Assembly: GCF_020171315.1 (NCBI RefSeq)
Contig: NZ_JAIUZP010000004.1
Coordinates: 310,001 to 374,000, forward strand
Origin: Pseudooceanicola nanhaiensis
GTDB taxonomy: Bacteria; Pseudomonadota; Alphaproteobacteria; Rhodobacterales; Rhodobacteraceae
Length of the DNA stretch: 64,000 nt
Direction: 5' to 3'
Shown: piece by piece, positions 62,975-64,000 of the stretch
Layout: every line of letters begins with the position of its first letter
Numbering within the stretch: position 1 is the stretch's first letter
Position numbers and translations under genes: made by a program
The notes under the pieces: model-generated
Told to the model about the DNA's origin: nothing
Databases searched by the model: none
The model's input: only the letters and a program-made list of their open reading frames with translations

Positions 62975-63880
62975 TCAGTCCTGTGTTTTCCGGTCCCGCG
63001 CCGCGCGGTGCCGTTCCTCGAATTCGAACCCGTATTCGTAACTTTTCAACGGCTTCGGGGAAAGCTCATACGTCGCTTTGCGCAGGAAATCCATCATTGC
63101 TTTGGTGTCCTTCGCCCTTGCAGCAATTTCCTCCGGCGGGATCGGGGCGCCGATGACCACTTCGACGGGGCTGTCGACGCGGGCACGGAACTCCTTCAGC
63201 AGCAGGCCGAGGCGCAGGTTAGCGTGCACGTGGCTCGCCAGTTGGAAGAGCCGCGAGGTGTGACCGGCAAAGAAGACCGGCACCACCGTCGCGCCGGAGC
63301 GGGCGATCATCCGGGCCGTGAAGCCGCGCCAGCCCGGGTCCATCGGCTGGCCGAAGGGCTTGAGCGCGGTCGACACGGTGCCGCCCGGAAAGATGCCAAC
63401 GCAGCCGCCCGCGGCGAGGTAGGCCAGCGTCCGGCGGCGGGTTTCGAGGTTCTGGGCCACGCCCTCCTTCGTCTCGTCGAAGGAGATCGGCAGCAGCACC
63501 TCGTCCAGATCGCGCGCCTTCTGGAAGACGCGGTTGGCAAGGATGCGGAAATCCCCCCGCGTCCGGTGCAGGATATGGCCCATCATCAGCCCGTCGAGCA
63601 CGCCGTAGGGGTGGTTCGCGATCACGATCAGCGGGCCCTGCGCCGGGATATTCTCCAGCGCGCCGCCGCTGACATGCAGCGAGAGGCCATAGCGCTCCAC
63701 CATGACGGACCAGAAATCGCGGCCCGCCGCGACCTCGGTGTCATAGCCCTCGGCCCGGCGGATCAGCGACGGGCGGCCGGTGATGTTCTCGATCACCTTG
63801 ATCAGCGCCCTGCCCCCGCGCGAGGCGGCGGAACCGGAATAGCTGATGTCCCTGGCGATCTGGCGGTGGTCGGTCGTCAT
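62975..63880 (-). CDS. PlsC-family lysophospholipid acyltransferase
   Basis: This 301-residue protein belongs to the 1-acyl-sn-glycerol-3-phosphate acyltransferase family. The HX4D catalytic motif reads NHPYGVLD (about residues 89-96) and the substrate loop FPGGT replaces the usual FPEGT. In rhodobacteria such enzymes (OlsA-like) finish ornithine lipid or phosphatidate synthesis. The start at 63880 has AGGGGAG 8 bp ahead; a further in-frame codon at 63925 is less likely. It is cotranscribed with murI. Confidence 0.85.
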   Translation of the reverse strand: MTTDHRQIARDISYSGSAASRGGRALIKVIENITGRPSLIRRAEGYDTEVAAGRDFWSVMVERYGLSLHVSGGALENIPAQGPLIVIANHPYGVLDGLMMGHILHRTRGDFRILANRVFQKARDLDEVLLPISFDETKEGVAQNLETRRRTLAYLAAGGCVGIFPGGTVSTALKPFGQPMDPGWRGFTARMIARSGATVVPVFFAGHTSRLFQLASHVHANLRLGLLLKEFRARVDSPVEVVIGAPIPPEEIAARAKDTKAMMDFLRKATYELSPKPLKSYEYGFEFEERHRAARDRKTQD

Positions 63881-63945
63881 CTGGTTGCTCCCCTGCGGCA
63901 CAGATAATGCCGCAGGAGATTTCAATCCAGTGTGAACGTGGCCCG

Positions 63946-64000
63946 TTACTCGGCCGCGCGCGCCATGCCGCCACCGGAACGGAAGCTCGCCAGCAGGGCC
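63946..64000 (-). CDS. C-terminal end of an unidentified protein (gene runs past the window)
   Basis: Reading leftward from base 64000, an open frame ends at a TAA (63948-63946). The visible tail is ALLASFRSGGGMARAAE, which is too short to identify. Its stop lies 66 bp upstream of the acyltransferase start on the same strand, so it may belong to the same transcription unit. Confidence 0.5.
   Translation of the reverse strand, partial: ALLASFRSGGGMARAAE

Overview
The window is an ordinary-looking stretch of chromosome from a high-GC alphaproteobacterium, most likely a member of the Rhodobacteraceae (Rhodobacterales). The supporting signs are: a lexA promoter carrying the alphaproteobacterial SOS box (GAAC-N7-GAAC, the reverse complement of GTTC-N7-GTTC); a tandem-domain cold-shock protein; a B12-dependent class II ribonucleotide reductase; a trpD-trpC-moaC-moeA cluster; a holin/GH108 endolysin pair lying between ccmE and ccmF; and many TRAP-transporter and RTX-type genes. 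There is no plasmid, prophage, transposon or CRISPR signature. Almost all of the very long extra reading frames are GC-rich shadows of real genes.

Region by region. (1) 1-11.2 kb is a catabolic island for a cyclic amide such as 5-oxoproline or a hydantoin. It holds the end of pxpC, a biotinyl-like protein that lacks the biotinylated lysine, pxpA, a D-2-hydroxyacid dehydrogenase, a LysR regulator, an ATP-dependent hydantoinase/oxoprolinase pair (hyuA, hyuB) and a complete TRAP transporter (P, Q, M). (2) 11.5-15.2 kb has tRNA-Leu(CAA) and a translationally coupled marR-emrB-emrA-like efflux operon. (3) 15.3-21.8 kb carries mprF, a DedA-like membrane protein, dsbB, a Hint-domain protein and an aminoglycoside-phosphotransferase-fold kinase. 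(4) 21.8-29.4 kb carries a LysR gene divergent from ilvD, then nrdJ with two NrdR-type boxes, and tRNA-Pro(UGG). (5) 29.4-36.9 kb carries a nucleotide-kinase-like protein, a coupled cold-shock/DUF192 pair, pdxH, fabI, gpt, an aminotransferase and a PpiD-like chaperone. (6) 37.2-43.4 kb carries a divergent polysaccharide deacetylase and the compact trpD-ung-trpC-moaC-moeA operon. (7) 43.8-55.7 kb carries pepT, a luciferase-like oxidoreductase, an RTX protein with a possible (beta/alpha)-barrel head, lexA overlapping comEC tail to tail, gltX, gltA, a membrane-tethered RTX protein and a GFA-family protein. (8) 55.8-64 kb, all on the minus strand, carries an enoyl-CoA hydratase/PaaG-like gene, the cytochrome c maturation genes ccmH, ccmF and ccmE with the lysis pair inside them, then argC, murI, a PlsC-type acyltransferase and the last codons of a further gene.

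The most rewarding non-coding signals are the paired NrdR boxes on the nrdJ promoter, the SOS box on the lexA -10 element, a strong terminator that directly abuts (and may supply the ribosome-binding site of) the endolysin start codon, and a dispersed GC-rich intergenic element present four times. The lysis pair is the best candidate for unusual biology. It resembles the holin and endolysin that release gene transfer agents in Rhodobacter, but the phage-like structural genes are not in this window, so that role is inferred. I see no convincing wholly new multi-gene system.
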